NCBI GenBank assembly: GCA_051657745.1 | Contig: JBOFLG010000252.1 | Span: 1-21,230 of the forward strand | DNA: 21,230 nt | Reading direction: 5' to 3' | From: JBOFLG01 sp051657745 | GTDB taxonomy: Bacteria; Actinomycetota; Actinomycetes; Actinomycetales; Dermatophilaceae | In this document: one piece after another, positions 1 through 7,208 of the stretch | Numbering within the stretch: position 1 is the stretch's first letter | Layout: each line of letters starts with the position of its first letter | Position numbers and translations under genes: made by a program | Notes under the pieces: generated by a model | Told to the model about the DNA's origin: nothing | The model's input: only the letters and a program-made list of their open reading frames with translations | Databases searched by the model: none

Positions 1-662
1 GCGATGGACAGGTCATGGGTGATCACCAGGATGGTGGCTCCTTCGGCGTGCAGCTCGTGCAAGAGCGTCATCACCGCGGCCGAGGAATAGCTGTCGAGGT
101 TCCCGGTGGGCTCGTCGGCAAGCACGATGGACGGCTGGCCGACCAGCGCACGAGCGATCGCCACCCGCTGCCGCTCACCCCCGGACAGCTTCTCCGGATG
201 GTGGCCGAGCCGGTGGCCCAGGCCTACCCGGCGCAGGGTGTGCACGGCCAACTCGCGGCGGGTGCTCAGCGGCATCCCGCGGTAGAGCAGGCCGTCGGCA
301 ACGTTGTCGACGATGCTCATCCCGGACAGCAGGAAGAACTGTTGGAAGACGAAGCCGATCTCGGTGCTCCGCAGTGCCGACAGGTCGTCGTCGTCGAGTT
401 CACCCGAGTCCAGGCCGGCCAGCATGACCTGCCCCGTGGTCGGCCGGTCGAGGGTGCCGATGATGTTGAGCAGCGTCGACTTGCCCGACCCCGACGGGCC
501 CACCACCGCAGCTAACTCGCCGCGCCCGACCTGCAGGTCGACGCCATGCAGCACCCGGGTGACCGGGTCGGTGGGGTACTCCTTAGTCACATCGCGCAGC
601 TCGAGCACCGGCACGCCGGAGACGTCCGGTGCCGCGCTGCCGACCTGGTCGGCGGCGGTCAT
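1..662 (-). CDS. MacB/LolD-type ABC transporter ATP-binding protein (C-terminus off the window)
   Basis: This is the ATPase subunit of a MacB/LolD/FtsE-like ABC exporter. Translation from the ATG at 662 gives about 220 residues, then the gene leaves the window on the left. Visible motifs in order are Walker A GPSGSGKST, a Q-loop region with FVFQQFF, the ABC signature LSGGERQRVAIARAL, Walker B IVLADEPTGNLD and the H-loop ITHD. The DEPTGNLD form and the Q-loop sequence are typical of the MacB/LolD subfamily rather than importers. Its ATG overlaps the TGA of the upstream adaptor gene (ATGA, 659-662), so translation is probably coupled. By family precedent it should pair with a MacB/FtsX-like permease, which would lie just left of position 1; this is inferred. 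The protein acts at the cytoplasmic face of the membrane. Confidence 0.95.
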   Translation of the reverse strand, partial: MTAADQVGSAAPDVSGVPVLELRDVTKEYPTDPVTRVLHGVDLQVGRGELAAVVGPSGSGKSTLLNIIGTLDRPTTGQVMLAGLDSGELDDDDLSALRSTEIGFVFQQFFLLSGMSIVDNVADGLLYRGMPLSTRRELAVHTLRRVGLGHRLGHHPEKLSGGERQRVAIARALVGQPSIVLADEPTGNLDSYSSAAVMTLLHELHAEGATILVITHDLSI

Positions 663-1714
663 TCGGCCACCGCCACGGTGGCGCCCTCGTCGACGCCGTC
701 GACCTGGACCCACCCGCCGGCCACGGTGCCGATCTCGACCGCGACCAGTTCGGTGCCGCCGCCAGCACGGACTTCGACCGCGTACCCGCCACCCGCGAGG
801 GCGAGCAGTGCGGTGACCGGCACGGCCAGTGCGCCTGTAGTGCGGGATCGCTCGACCGTCACGGTGGCGTCGCCGGTGTCGACCTCGGCGGCCGCTGCCG
901 GGTCGCTGAGGGTCACGGTGACGTCGACTGTCGGCTCGGCCTGCGGGTCCTCGGTGTTCTCGTCGACGTCGGTGCCCACGCTGGCCACCGTGCCGGTGGT
1001 CTCGACCCCGCCGGGCAGTTCCACCTGGGCCGCCGTCCCCGCTTCGAGGTCCCTGGCGCGGTCGGCGTCGAGGGCGGCCACGACCACCTTCGTCGTGGCG
1101 GTCACCTGGAGCACGGCGCTACCGGCCTGCACCTGGGTGCCGACGTCGGAAGCGACCTCCTCGACCCGGACCGCACCGGCGCCGAACCGCACCTCGCCGA
1201 GCTGCATCACCCCGTCGGGATCCCCGCGCCCCAGCTTCTGCTCCCAGCGCTCGACGGCGTCGGCGGTGGCCGAGGTGTACTCGCGGTCGACCGTGACGTC
1301 GTCGCCGAACCCCAGGTCGCGCAGCGACTTCTCGAGTTGCTCCACGTCGGGGCCCTCGGTGCCGTCCGTCAACTCGCGGTACGCCGGCACAGGACCGCTG
1401 AGCAGCACCACCGGCTCGGCGTTCACCTCGAACAGGGCGCCGCCTACCGTCACCGTGGCGCCGTCCTTCGGTACCGACGTCACCACGCCGGATGCCGCCG
1501 CGTCCACGGCCGTCGGTTCGCCGAACCCGACCTCACCGGTGAGCTCCTCGATGGTGACCAGGTCGCGGCGTTCGACCGTTGCGGTTGCGCCAGCGCCGCT
1601 GGCTGGCGGGGCTGCCGACGAGTCGGGCCCGGAGGTCAGCAGGATGGCGGCCAGCCCTCCACTGGCGGCGAGCACCGCCACTGCGGCGCCGGCCATGACC
1701 CGGGTGCGGCTCAC
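659..1714 (-). CDS. Membrane-fusion (HlyD/MacA-like) adaptor with peptidoglycan-binding-like insert
   Basis: This 351-residue protein has an N-terminal membrane anchor or signal segment (about residues 7-26). A lipoyl/barrel-sandwich half follows (about 46-95), then a segment resembling the PG_binding_1 fold (about 119-162; GPDVEQLEKSLRDLGF and a following ERWEQKLG). The second half of the sandwich and a beta-barrel/membrane-proximal region rich in acidic residues come last. Such actinobacterial adaptors of MacA/MacB-like systems carry the peptidoglycan-binding fold where Gram-negative homologues have a coiled-coil hairpin. I chose the GTG at 1714 because it overlaps the upstream TGA as GTGA; a longer in-frame start at 1756 would run into the lipoprotein gene. 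The likely role is to link the ABC exporter to the cell wall or an extracytoplasmic partner. The substrate is unknown. Confidence 0.88.
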   Translation of the reverse strand: MSRTRVMAGAAVAVLAASGGLAAILLTSGPDSSAAPPASGAGATATVERRDLVTIEELTGEVGFGEPTAVDAAASGVVTSVPKDGATVTVGGALFEVNAEPVVLLSGPVPAYRELTDGTEGPDVEQLEKSLRDLGFGDDVTVDREYTSATADAVERWEQKLGRGDPDGVMQLGEVRFGAGAVRVEEVASDVGTQVQAGSAVLQVTATTKVVVAALDADRARDLEAGTAAQVELPGGVETTGTVASVGTDVDENTEDPQAEPTVDVTVTLSDPAAAAEVDTGDATVTVERSRTTGALAVPVTALLALAGGGYAVEVRAGGGTELVAVEIGTVAGGWVQVDGVDEGATVAVAE

Positions 1715-2331
1715 TGGCCACCGCCGGGCAGGAGGTCGCCGAACGCCGATTGGCACTTTTCCACGGCGGCCGCGACCTTCGGTTCGTCGGTGTTCAGGTC
1801 ACCGAACGGACCCTGTCCGCCAGCGCCCCCAAGCCCGCCCTCGCTGAAGTCGGGGTCGGGCACGTCGATACCTTCGCCGCGGAGGCACTTCGCGAACTCG
1901 AGTGCGGCATCCTGCAGCTCGGACCGGTCCTCCTCGGTGATGCCGAGAGCGCCCTCGGGTGGCTGCCCGCAGGTCTCCTGGGCCTTCTGGAACTGCTCCC
2001 GATTGATCGGCTGGCCGCCCGCCACACCACCTGGGGGCCGGAGCGTGAGGTTGCCCTCGGCGTCAACGGTCGGGTCGGGTACGTCCAGACCTTCGCTGCG
2101 GAGGCACTCGACGTAGTCGAGGAGCTGTTGCTCGGCATCCCCGCTCGCCGTGGGTGACGTCGAGGACGAACTGCCGTCACTGCCGCTGCCCTCCTCGATG
2201 GCGGCTACCCCGCCGGATGACGACTCCGCCCCGCCGCAGGCGGTGAGAGCCCCGGCGAGGAGGGCCCCCACCACGAGAGCACGGAACGACCGGGCAGCGC
2301 CCACGGAACGGGTACGGAAGACTCGGGTCAT
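1711..2331 (-). CDS. Small secreted lipoprotein with duplicated CLR-x-EG-(I/L)-DVPDP motif
   Basis: This 206-residue protein has a clear lipoprotein signal: an Arg-containing n-region, a hydrophobic stretch and the lipobox LTAC with Cys at about residue 28, followed by a Gly/Ser-rich linker. The mature part carries two copies of one motif, YVECLRSEGLDVPDP and FAKCLRGEGIDVPDP. Each has one Cys and is followed by a Gly-rich stretch. Similar secreted proteins with C(M/L)R..G...PDP repeats occur in Actinobacteria as uncharacterised proteins, often beside ABC exporters and adaptors. The start is the ATG at 2331; longer readings would run into the tRNA and lack a signal peptide. The gene is the first of a three-gene operon, and its stop overlaps the adaptor start. 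I infer an accessory or substrate-binding role for the transporter. No enzymatic motif is visible. Confidence 0.85.
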   Translation of the reverse strand: MTRVFRTRSVGAARSFRALVVGALLAGALTACGGAESSSGGVAAIEEGSGSDGSSSSTSPTASGDAEQQLLDYVECLRSEGLDVPDPTVDAEGNLTLRPPGGVAGGQPINREQFQKAQETCGQPPEGALGITEEDRSELQDAALEFAKCLRGEGIDVPDPDFSEGGLGGAGGQGPFGDLNTDEPKVAAAVEKCQSAFGDLLPGGGQ

Positions 2332-2384
2332 GAACTCGACTCTCGGCGCAGGTCCTGAACCACGCCGAAGACGTAGATGAGAGC

Positions 2385-2403
2385 CGGGTGAGAAAGTCAC
2401 CCG
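2385..2403 (-). terminator. Short hairpin downstream of tRNA-Leu
   Basis: CGGGTGA (2385-2391) and TCACCCG (2397-2403) form a perfect 7-bp stem with a 5-base loop. It lies between the tRNA gene and the lipoprotein gene on the same strand. No U-tract follows. It could be a weak terminator of the tRNA transcript or a 5' leader structure of the operon. Confidence 0.35.
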
Positions 2404-2475
2404 TTGCCCCCACCTGCTAACCCCCCGGACCCAGAGGGTCTCGAGGAGTTCAGGATGTGCTGAGCGGTCACCCGG

Positions 2476-2558
2476 TGCGCAAGGGGGGATTTGAACCCCC
2501 ACGCCCTTTCGGACACTGGCACCTGAAGCCAGCGCGTCTGCCGTTCCGCCACTTGCGC
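2476..2558 (-). tRNA. leuT: tRNA-Leu(CAG)
   Basis: This is an 83-base class II tRNA on the minus strand. The acceptor stem GCGCAAG (from 2558) pairs with CTTGCGC (ending 2477), and the discriminator base is A. The anticodon stem CTGGC/GCCAG encloses the loop TTCAGGT, giving anticodon CAG, which reads CUG leucine codons. A variable arm follows, then a T-arm with GGTTCAAATCC. The 3' CCA is not encoded. In M. tuberculosis a tRNA-Leu(CAG) also sits divergent to fhaA, which supports the identification and the synteny. Confidence 0.96.
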
Positions 2559-2903
2559 GTGGTTGCTCTCGCGAGCCCCCATAGTCTGCCCGATGCCCCG
2601 GCCCCGCACAAAGTGACCGCGATGCGTCGTCACGTCGCGCCGGCGCGATCGCCCCTCGACTCGTGGCACGCGGAGGGCCTGCACGGCGTCGCTGGTTCTC
2701 TGGATGGATGCCGCAGCGCGGCTGCGCGTTACGGGCCTCCACTTGGTCAACGACGGCTACGCCCCAGTCGCGTGCGTGACCGCGATCCGCGCCGAAAGCA
2801 CCTGCCGAGCAACCTCGCGCGGCACGGGTGGCCGAGCCATGCGCTCGTGCCGGATACGCTTGCCGAGGCCCACCACCGGCCCGGCCCGACGAGGAGGTGC
2901 AGC
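2559..2903. other. Non-coding divergent region between tRNA-Leu and fhaA
   Basis: These 345 bases hold no convincing gene; the open frames across them lack ribosome-binding sites and any recognisable protein. They contain the tRNA promoter (2583-2611). On the + strand there is a TACGCT box (2855-2860) that fits a TANNNT -10 element for fhaA, although no good -35 is visible. The fhaA ribosome-binding site AGGAGG is at 2892-2897. Confidence 0.6.
2583..2611 (-). promoter_or_regulatory. Putative sigma-70 promoter of tRNA-Leu
   Basis: Reading the minus strand, a -35-like TTGTGC (2611-2606) and a -10-like CAGACT (2588-2583) are separated by exactly 17 bases. CAGACT is one mismatch from the actinobacterial housekeeping TAGACT type. 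The predicted start would leave a leader of roughly 15-20 bases before the tRNA 5' end at 2558. Confidence 0.45.
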
Positions 2904-3812
2904 GTGGGTTTGTTCGACCGCCTCGAGGCGGGCATCGAGCGTGCCGTCCAGGGCACCTTCGCCAAGCACCTCAAGTCCGCTGTCCACCCGGTAGAGATCG
3001 CCAGTCACATCCGCCGGGCGATGGACGACCGGGCCGTGACCTCCGGTGGTCGCGCGATCGTGCCCAACGTGTTCACCATCGAGCTCTCGCCCAGCGACTT
3101 CGACCGTCTCTCCCCGGATGTCGGGAGCATCGAGGTCGATCTCGTGGCCTCGGCCGAAGAACACTGCGAGGGCCAGCGCTACCAGCCCGCCGGGCCGATC
3201 GACATCCTCTTCGAGGAGCACGATGACCTGGAGACCGGCGTGTTCCGGCTCCGACCGTCGAAGGCGTCACGCCCCCGCGCCACCGGCCTCACCGGCCAGA
3301 GCCGGGCGCTCCCTGGGCGGGCCGACCGCGATCATTCCTGGAACGCGCGGGATGCCGCCCGGTCCGTCCCGCCAGCCGCCGGCGTCCCCCTCGACCGCGC
3401 CGCATCATCCCCAGCCGAGCACGCAGCTCGCGAGCCGGCGGATGACGGTGGACCCACCCAGGCACACCCGGCGCCCGAAAGTCCGGCGCCGCCACGCCGG
3501 CCCCGGGTCAACCCCGCCGACCGGCCATGGCTCGACGTTGATGGCGAGCGCTATCCGCTGATGTCGGCGCTCACGATCGTCGGCCGCGATGACAGCGCCG
3601 ACATCATCCTCGACGACCCTGGTATCTCGCGGCGGCACAGTGAACTGAGAGTCACCACTGACGGTCCCCACACGGTCGCCACCATCCGCGACCTCGGGTC
3701 CACCAACGGCACCTTCGTCAACGGAGAACGCATCACCAGCGAGCGGCTTGACGATGGCGACCGGGTCACGGTCGGCCGCACATCCATCACCTACCGGGCG
3801 GGTCGGAGGTGA
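2904..3812 (+). CDS. fhaA: FhaA-type FHA-domain protein (DUF3662 + FHA)
   Basis: This 302-residue cytosolic reader protein opens the cell-wall kinase operon. Residues 1 to about 125 match the FhaA N-terminal domain (DUF3662; start MGLFDRLEAGIERAV). A Pro/Ala-rich linker (about 130-205) leads to a C-terminal FHA domain (about 206-302). The FHA domain has the expected phosphothreonine-binding pattern: GRD, SRRHS and STNGTFVNG. In mycobacteria FhaA binds phosphorylated MviN/MurJ-type pseudokinase and PknB and modulates lipid-II traffic. Start: GTG at 2904 with AGGAGG six bases upstream (2892-2897); the frame is open far upstream but that part looks non-coding. It is much shorter than the 527-residue M. 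tuberculosis FhaA because the linker is short. fhaB follows after 7 bases. Confidence 0.95.
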   Translation: MGLFDRLEAGIERAVQGTFAKHLKSAVHPVEIASHIRRAMDDRAVTSGGRAIVPNVFTIELSPSDFDRLSPDVGSIEVDLVASAEEHCEGQRYQPAGPIDILFEEHDDLETGVFRLRPSKASRPRATGLTGQSRALPGRADRDHSWNARDAARSVPPAAGVPLDRAASSPAEHAAREPADDGGPTQAHPAPESPAPPRRPRVNPADRPWLDVDGERYPLMSALTIVGRDDSADIILDDPGISRRHSELRVTTDGPHTVATIRDLGSTNGTFVNGERITSERLDDGDRVTVGRTSITYRAGRR

Positions 3813-3819
3813 GCGCGCG

Positions 3820-4377
3820 ATGCTGAGCGAAATCACGATCACGGTGCTCCGGCTGGGTCTGCTCGTGGGGTTGTGGCTGTTCGTCTTCGCTGTCGTCGGC
3901 GTCCTCCGCGGCGACCTTTACGGCACCCGGGTCAAGCGCCGGGTAACCGCGACCCCTCGGCGGCTGGTGTCCGCCCGCGCCGGGCGTAATGCCAACGGAG
4001 CCGGCGCGGCCACCGAGGCAACGTCCAGGCCACGCCGTAGCGGCCTGTTCGGCTGGCGCAAGGCCGGTGGCGCGGCCGGCAAGGCACCCACTCGGCTGGT
4101 CGTCACCGCTGGCCAACTATCCGGCACCACCCTCCCGCTGCGACCAGCTGGCACTCTCATCGGCCGCAGCCCGGAATGCGCGCTCGTGCTCGATGACGAC
4201 TATTCCTCGGGCCGGCACGCCCGCATCTACGAAGAGGGTGACGGCCGCTGGATGGTCGAGGACCTGCGCTCCACCAACGGCACGTTCCTCGGCGCGACCC
4301 GCCTCACTACCCCCGCTGAGGTGGCCGCCGGCAGCATCCTGCGCATCGGGCAGACGGTTCTGGAGCTTCAGAGGTAG
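3820..4377 (+). CDS. fhaB: FhaB/FipA-type membrane-anchored FHA protein
   Basis: This 185-residue protein has one N-terminal transmembrane helix (about residues 6-28). A basic, Ala/Gly-rich linker follows (about 36-90), then a C-terminal FHA domain (about 93-185) with IGRS, SSGRHAR and STNGTFLG. It should sit on the inner face of the membrane and recruit phosphothreonine partners. In mycobacteria FhaB (FipA) links PknA-dependent phosphorylation to FtsZ/FtsQ. Start: ATG at 3820, preceded by GGAGG at 3805-3809 inside the end of fhaA. pstP starts only 3 bases after the stop, so the gene belongs to one transcript with its neighbours. Confidence 0.94.
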   Translation: MLSEITITVLRLGLLVGLWLFVFAVVGVLRGDLYGTRVKRRVTATPRRLVSARAGRNANGAGAATEATSRPRRSGLFGWRKAGGAAGKAPTRLVVTAGQLSGTTLPLRPAGTLIGRSPECALVLDDDYSSGRHARIYEEGDGRWMVEDLRSTNGTFLGATRLTTPAEVAAGSILRIGQTVLELQR

Positions 4378-4380
4378 CCG

Positions 4381-5829
4381 ATGTCTCTCGCCTTCCACTA
4401 CGCGGCTCGATCCGATGTTGGCATGGTCCGGTCCAACAACGAGGACTCTGGCTACGCGGGCCCGCACCTGCTCGCGATGGCCGACGGCATGGGTGGGCAT
4501 GCCGGCGGCGACGTCGCGAGTTCCACCGTGATCGCCGCCCTGGTCGAGCTGGACGGGGAGTCCTTCGGCGGGCGCGACGCCAGCCAGGCGCTGCTCGACC
4601 GCATTACCGCCGCCAATACCGAGATCGGCCACCAGGTCGAGGCCGAGTCCCGGCTTGACGGCATGGGTACCACCCTGATCGCGCTACTCCGAGCCGCCGA
4701 CACCATGGTGCTCGCGCACATTGGCGACTCGCGGGCGTTCCTGGTGCGGGACGGCGAGGTCACCCAGATCACCCGCGACCATTCGTTCGTGCAGACCCTC
4801 GTCGATGAGGGCCGGATCACGAGCGACGAGGCCAGTACCCATCCGCAGCGCTCGCTGGTCACCCGGGTGCTGACCGGCGCGGTCGGCGACGAGCCCGATC
4901 TCGTGGTGCGCCAGGGCCGGGCCGGTGACCGCTACCTCATCTGCTCCGATGGGCTCACCGACTATGTCGCGCGCGACACGGTGGCCAAGATCCTGATCAG
5001 CACCGCCGACCCCGGCGGGTGCGCCGACCGCCTCGTCGCGCTTGCCCTGCGCGCGGGCGCACCCGACAACGTCACGGTCGTGGTCGGTGACCTCGTTGAC
5101 CTCACCACCACGACAGCTCCACCCACCCAGCCGCAGATCGTCGGAGCCGCCTCTGTGCGCGACGACGGCACCCGGCCGATGCCGATCACGCCGGCAGCCA
5201 AGGCTGCGGCCCTCAGTCGCGCCGCCACCGGCGCCGACAGTACCGACCCGGCGGATGACGAGCGCGTCACCCTCGCTGAGGAGGGGCCTCGATCACGGCG
5301 AGGCACCGTACTGCGACTGCTGGCCGCAACGATCGTGGTCGGCGTGGTGGTGGCCGGGGGCACCTACGCTGGCTATGCCTGGTCGCAGACGCAGTATTAC
5401 CTCGGCACCGACTCGGGTGTGGTCACCGTGTTCCGGGGGGTCGACCAACGGCTCGGGCCGGTCGCGTTGTCATCGGCCGAGTACGCCACGACGATCAGTG
5501 TTGACGACCTGCCGGCGTCGTACAGCGCCACCCTCGACGAAGGAATCGACGTCGGTAGCCGCACCGAGGCCAACGAACGGGTCAGCGCACTGCAGATCCA
5601 GGCCGACGCCTGCCGGTGGGCACGCAGCAACGGCGAGGAGTGCCGCGCGGTGCCAGGGTCCTGGACCGCTCCAACCAGCACACCGTCGGTGACGCCCAGC
5701 GGCCCAGCCGCTACCGGTTCGCCCACCGTCACCCCTACCCCAGCCCGCCCAGCTCTGCCATCGCCCTCCCCGGCATCGTCGCCCCGACCGACCCGCTCGT
5801 CCACGCCGACCGTTCCGCCGTCGCCATGA
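4381..5829 (+). CDS. pstP: PstP-type PP2C Ser/Thr protein phosphatase
   Basis: This 482-residue membrane phosphatase would oppose PknB by dephosphorylating it and its substrates. The PP2C domain covers about residues 1-240, with metal-binding and catalytic motifs SDVGMVRSNNED, ADGMGGHAGG (Asp35), GDSR, RDHS, SDGLTD (Asp190) and PDNVTV (Asp229). A cytosolic linker follows, then one transmembrane helix (about 309-333). The extracellular region includes TQYYLGTD and FRGVDQR, typical of actinobacterial PstP. The tail is long and rich in Pro, Ser and Thr. The ATG at 4381 has GAGG just upstream. The stop TGA overlaps the next start (ATGA, 5826-5829), so rodA is translationally coupled. Confidence 0.96.
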   Translation: MSLAFHYAARSDVGMVRSNNEDSGYAGPHLLAMADGMGGHAGGDVASSTVIAALVELDGESFGGRDASQALLDRITAANTEIGHQVEAESRLDGMGTTLIALLRAADTMVLAHIGDSRAFLVRDGEVTQITRDHSFVQTLVDEGRITSDEASTHPQRSLVTRVLTGAVGDEPDLVVRQGRAGDRYLICSDGLTDYVARDTVAKILISTADPGGCADRLVALALRAGAPDNVTVVVGDLVDLTTTTAPPTQPQIVGAASVRDDGTRPMPITPAAKAAALSRAATGADSTDPADDERVTLAEEGPRSRRGTVLRLLAATIVVGVVVAGGTYAGYAWSQTQYYLGTDSGVVTVFRGVDQRLGPVALSSAEYATTISVDDLPASYSATLDEGIDVGSRTEANERVSALQIQADACRWARSNGEECRAVPGSWTAPTSTPSVTPSGPAATGSPTVTPTPARPALPSPSPASSPRPTRSSTPTVPPSP

Positions 5830-7208
5830 GTGTCATCTCCTCGATCTCCCCACGAAACGGCCGCAACGTCGAGCTGGTCCTCCTCCTCGGCGCGGTCGGT
5901 ATCGTCGGGTTCGCCTACATCGGGCTCGGCCTGGCCACCACGGGCACCGTGCCGCCGACACTGGCGGCGCTCGGTATCGGCTACCTCGGTGTGGCGCTCG
6001 CGTTCCACGTGGTGCTGCGCTGGCGCGCCTCCTACGCTGACCCGCTGATGCTGCCGATCATCGCGCTGCTCAACGGGCTTGGCTTGGTGATGATCCACCG
6101 CATCGACATCGCCGAAGGCCGCTCGATCGGCGAGGGGGTGGCGCTGCGCCAACTGATGTGGAGCGCGCTCGCCGTCGGTATCGCAACCGCAGCGCTCGTG
6201 GTCGTGCGGGACCACCGGCTGCTGCGGCGCTACACCTGGCTCTCGGGCGTGACCGGGTTCCTGCTGCTCTTGCTCCCGCTCACGCCCGGTATCGGGAGCA
6301 ACCGGTTCGGCTCACGGATCTGGATCGAGGTGGGTCCGCTGTCGTTCCAGCCGGGTGAGGTCGCCAAGTTGCTGCTTGCCGTGTTCTTCGCCGGCTACTT
6401 GGTACAGACCCGCGATGCGCTGTCCGTGGCCGGTCGCAAGATCCTCGGGGTCACCTTGCCGCGAGCCCGCGATCTCGGGCCGATCCTGCTGGCTTGGGCC
6501 GCCAGCCTCGGGGTGCTGGTCTTCGAGCGCGACCTCGGCTCGTCGCTGCTCTTCTTCGGCCTGTTCGTGGCGATGTTGTACGTCGCCACTGAGCGGGTGT
6601 CCTGGATCGCGATCGGCCTCGGGCTGTTCGCCGGTGGGGCCTGGATCGCCTACCTGATCTTCGACCACGTCCAGCGCCGTGTTCTGCTCTGGTTAGACAC
6701 GTTCAGCCCCGAGGCGCTCGCGGCATCCGACCAGCTCGCCCGAGGCCTGATGGGGATGGCGTCTGGCGGCATGTTCGGAACGGGGCTGGGCCGCGGCCGA
6801 CCCGACCTCACCTATCTGGCCGAGTCGGATTTCGTCTTTGCCAGTTTCGGCGAGGAGCTCGGGCTGATCGGGCTGTTCGCCATTCTGCTGCTGTACGCAC
6901 TGCTCGTGCAGCGCGGTCTCCGCACGTCGCTCGGCACCCGCGACGGGTTCGGCAAGTTGCTCGCCGCCGGGCTCGCGTTCTCGATGGCCCTGCAGCTGTT
7001 CGTCGTGGTTGGCGGAGTGACGCGCGTCATCCCACTGACCGGCCTGACCTTGCCGTTCATGTCCGCAGGTGGGTCGTCGCTGCTGGCGAACTGGGCATTG
7101 GTGGCGCTTCTCCTGCGGATCTCGGACCACGCCCGCCGACCGCCGCCTGACACTGGAGCCGTGAACCCGGTGGCGGAGGCGCGCACCGAGGTGGTGCGGA
7201 TGCCGTGA
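5826..7208 (+). CDS. rodA: RodA-family SEDS peptidoglycan glycosyltransferase
   Basis: This 460-residue polytopic membrane protein of the SEDS (FtsW/RodA/SpoVE) family polymerises lipid II into glycan strands together with a class B PBP. About 10-12 hydrophobic helices are visible. Conserved signatures include WIEVGPLSFQPGEVAKLL (the family's QPSE region, here QPGE), FERDLGSSLLFFG (with the catalytic-type Asp loop) and the C-terminal TGLTLPFMSAGGSSL. RodA rather than FtsW is chosen from its place between pstP and pbpA, as in Rv0017c; there is no division-cluster context. The start overlaps the pstP stop by ATGA, and its own stop overlaps the next start by GTGA. The QPSE to QPGE change is notable but lies outside the catalytic Asp loop. 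Confidence 0.95.
   Translation: MSVISSISPRNGRNVELVLLLGAVGIVGFAYIGLGLATTGTVPPTLAALGIGYLGVALAFHVVLRWRASYADPLMLPIIALLNGLGLVMIHRIDIAEGRSIGEGVALRQLMWSALAVGIATAALVVVRDHRLLRRYTWLSGVTGFLLLLLPLTPGIGSNRFGSRIWIEVGPLSFQPGEVAKLLLAVFFAGYLVQTRDALSVAGRKILGVTLPRARDLGPILLAWAASLGVLVFERDLGSSLLFFGLFVAMLYVATERVSWIAIGLGLFAGGAWIAYLIFDHVQRRVLLWLDTFSPEALAASDQLARGLMGMASGGMFGTGLGRGRPDLTYLAESDFVFASFGEELGLIGLFAILLLYALLVQRGLRTSLGTRDGFGKLLAAGLAFSMALQLFVVVGGVTRVIPLTGLTLPFMSAGGSSLLANWALVALLLRISDHARRPPPDTGAVNPVAEARTEVVRMP

Noticed and set aside
629..2116. Long + strand frames over 546-2116
   Set aside because: They oppose the adaptor and lipoprotein genes, whose signal peptide, lipobox and 4-base overlaps are convincing.
2332..2742. 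N-terminal extension of the lipoprotein gene
   Set aside because: It would include the tRNA-Leu sequence and bury the signal peptide. The ATG at 2331 gives a standard lipoprotein signal.
2457..2903. N-terminal extension of fhaA by 149 residues
   Set aside because: The open frame crosses the antisense of the tRNA and has no family similarity. A good AGGAGG and the DUF3662 start MGLFDRLE lie at 2904.
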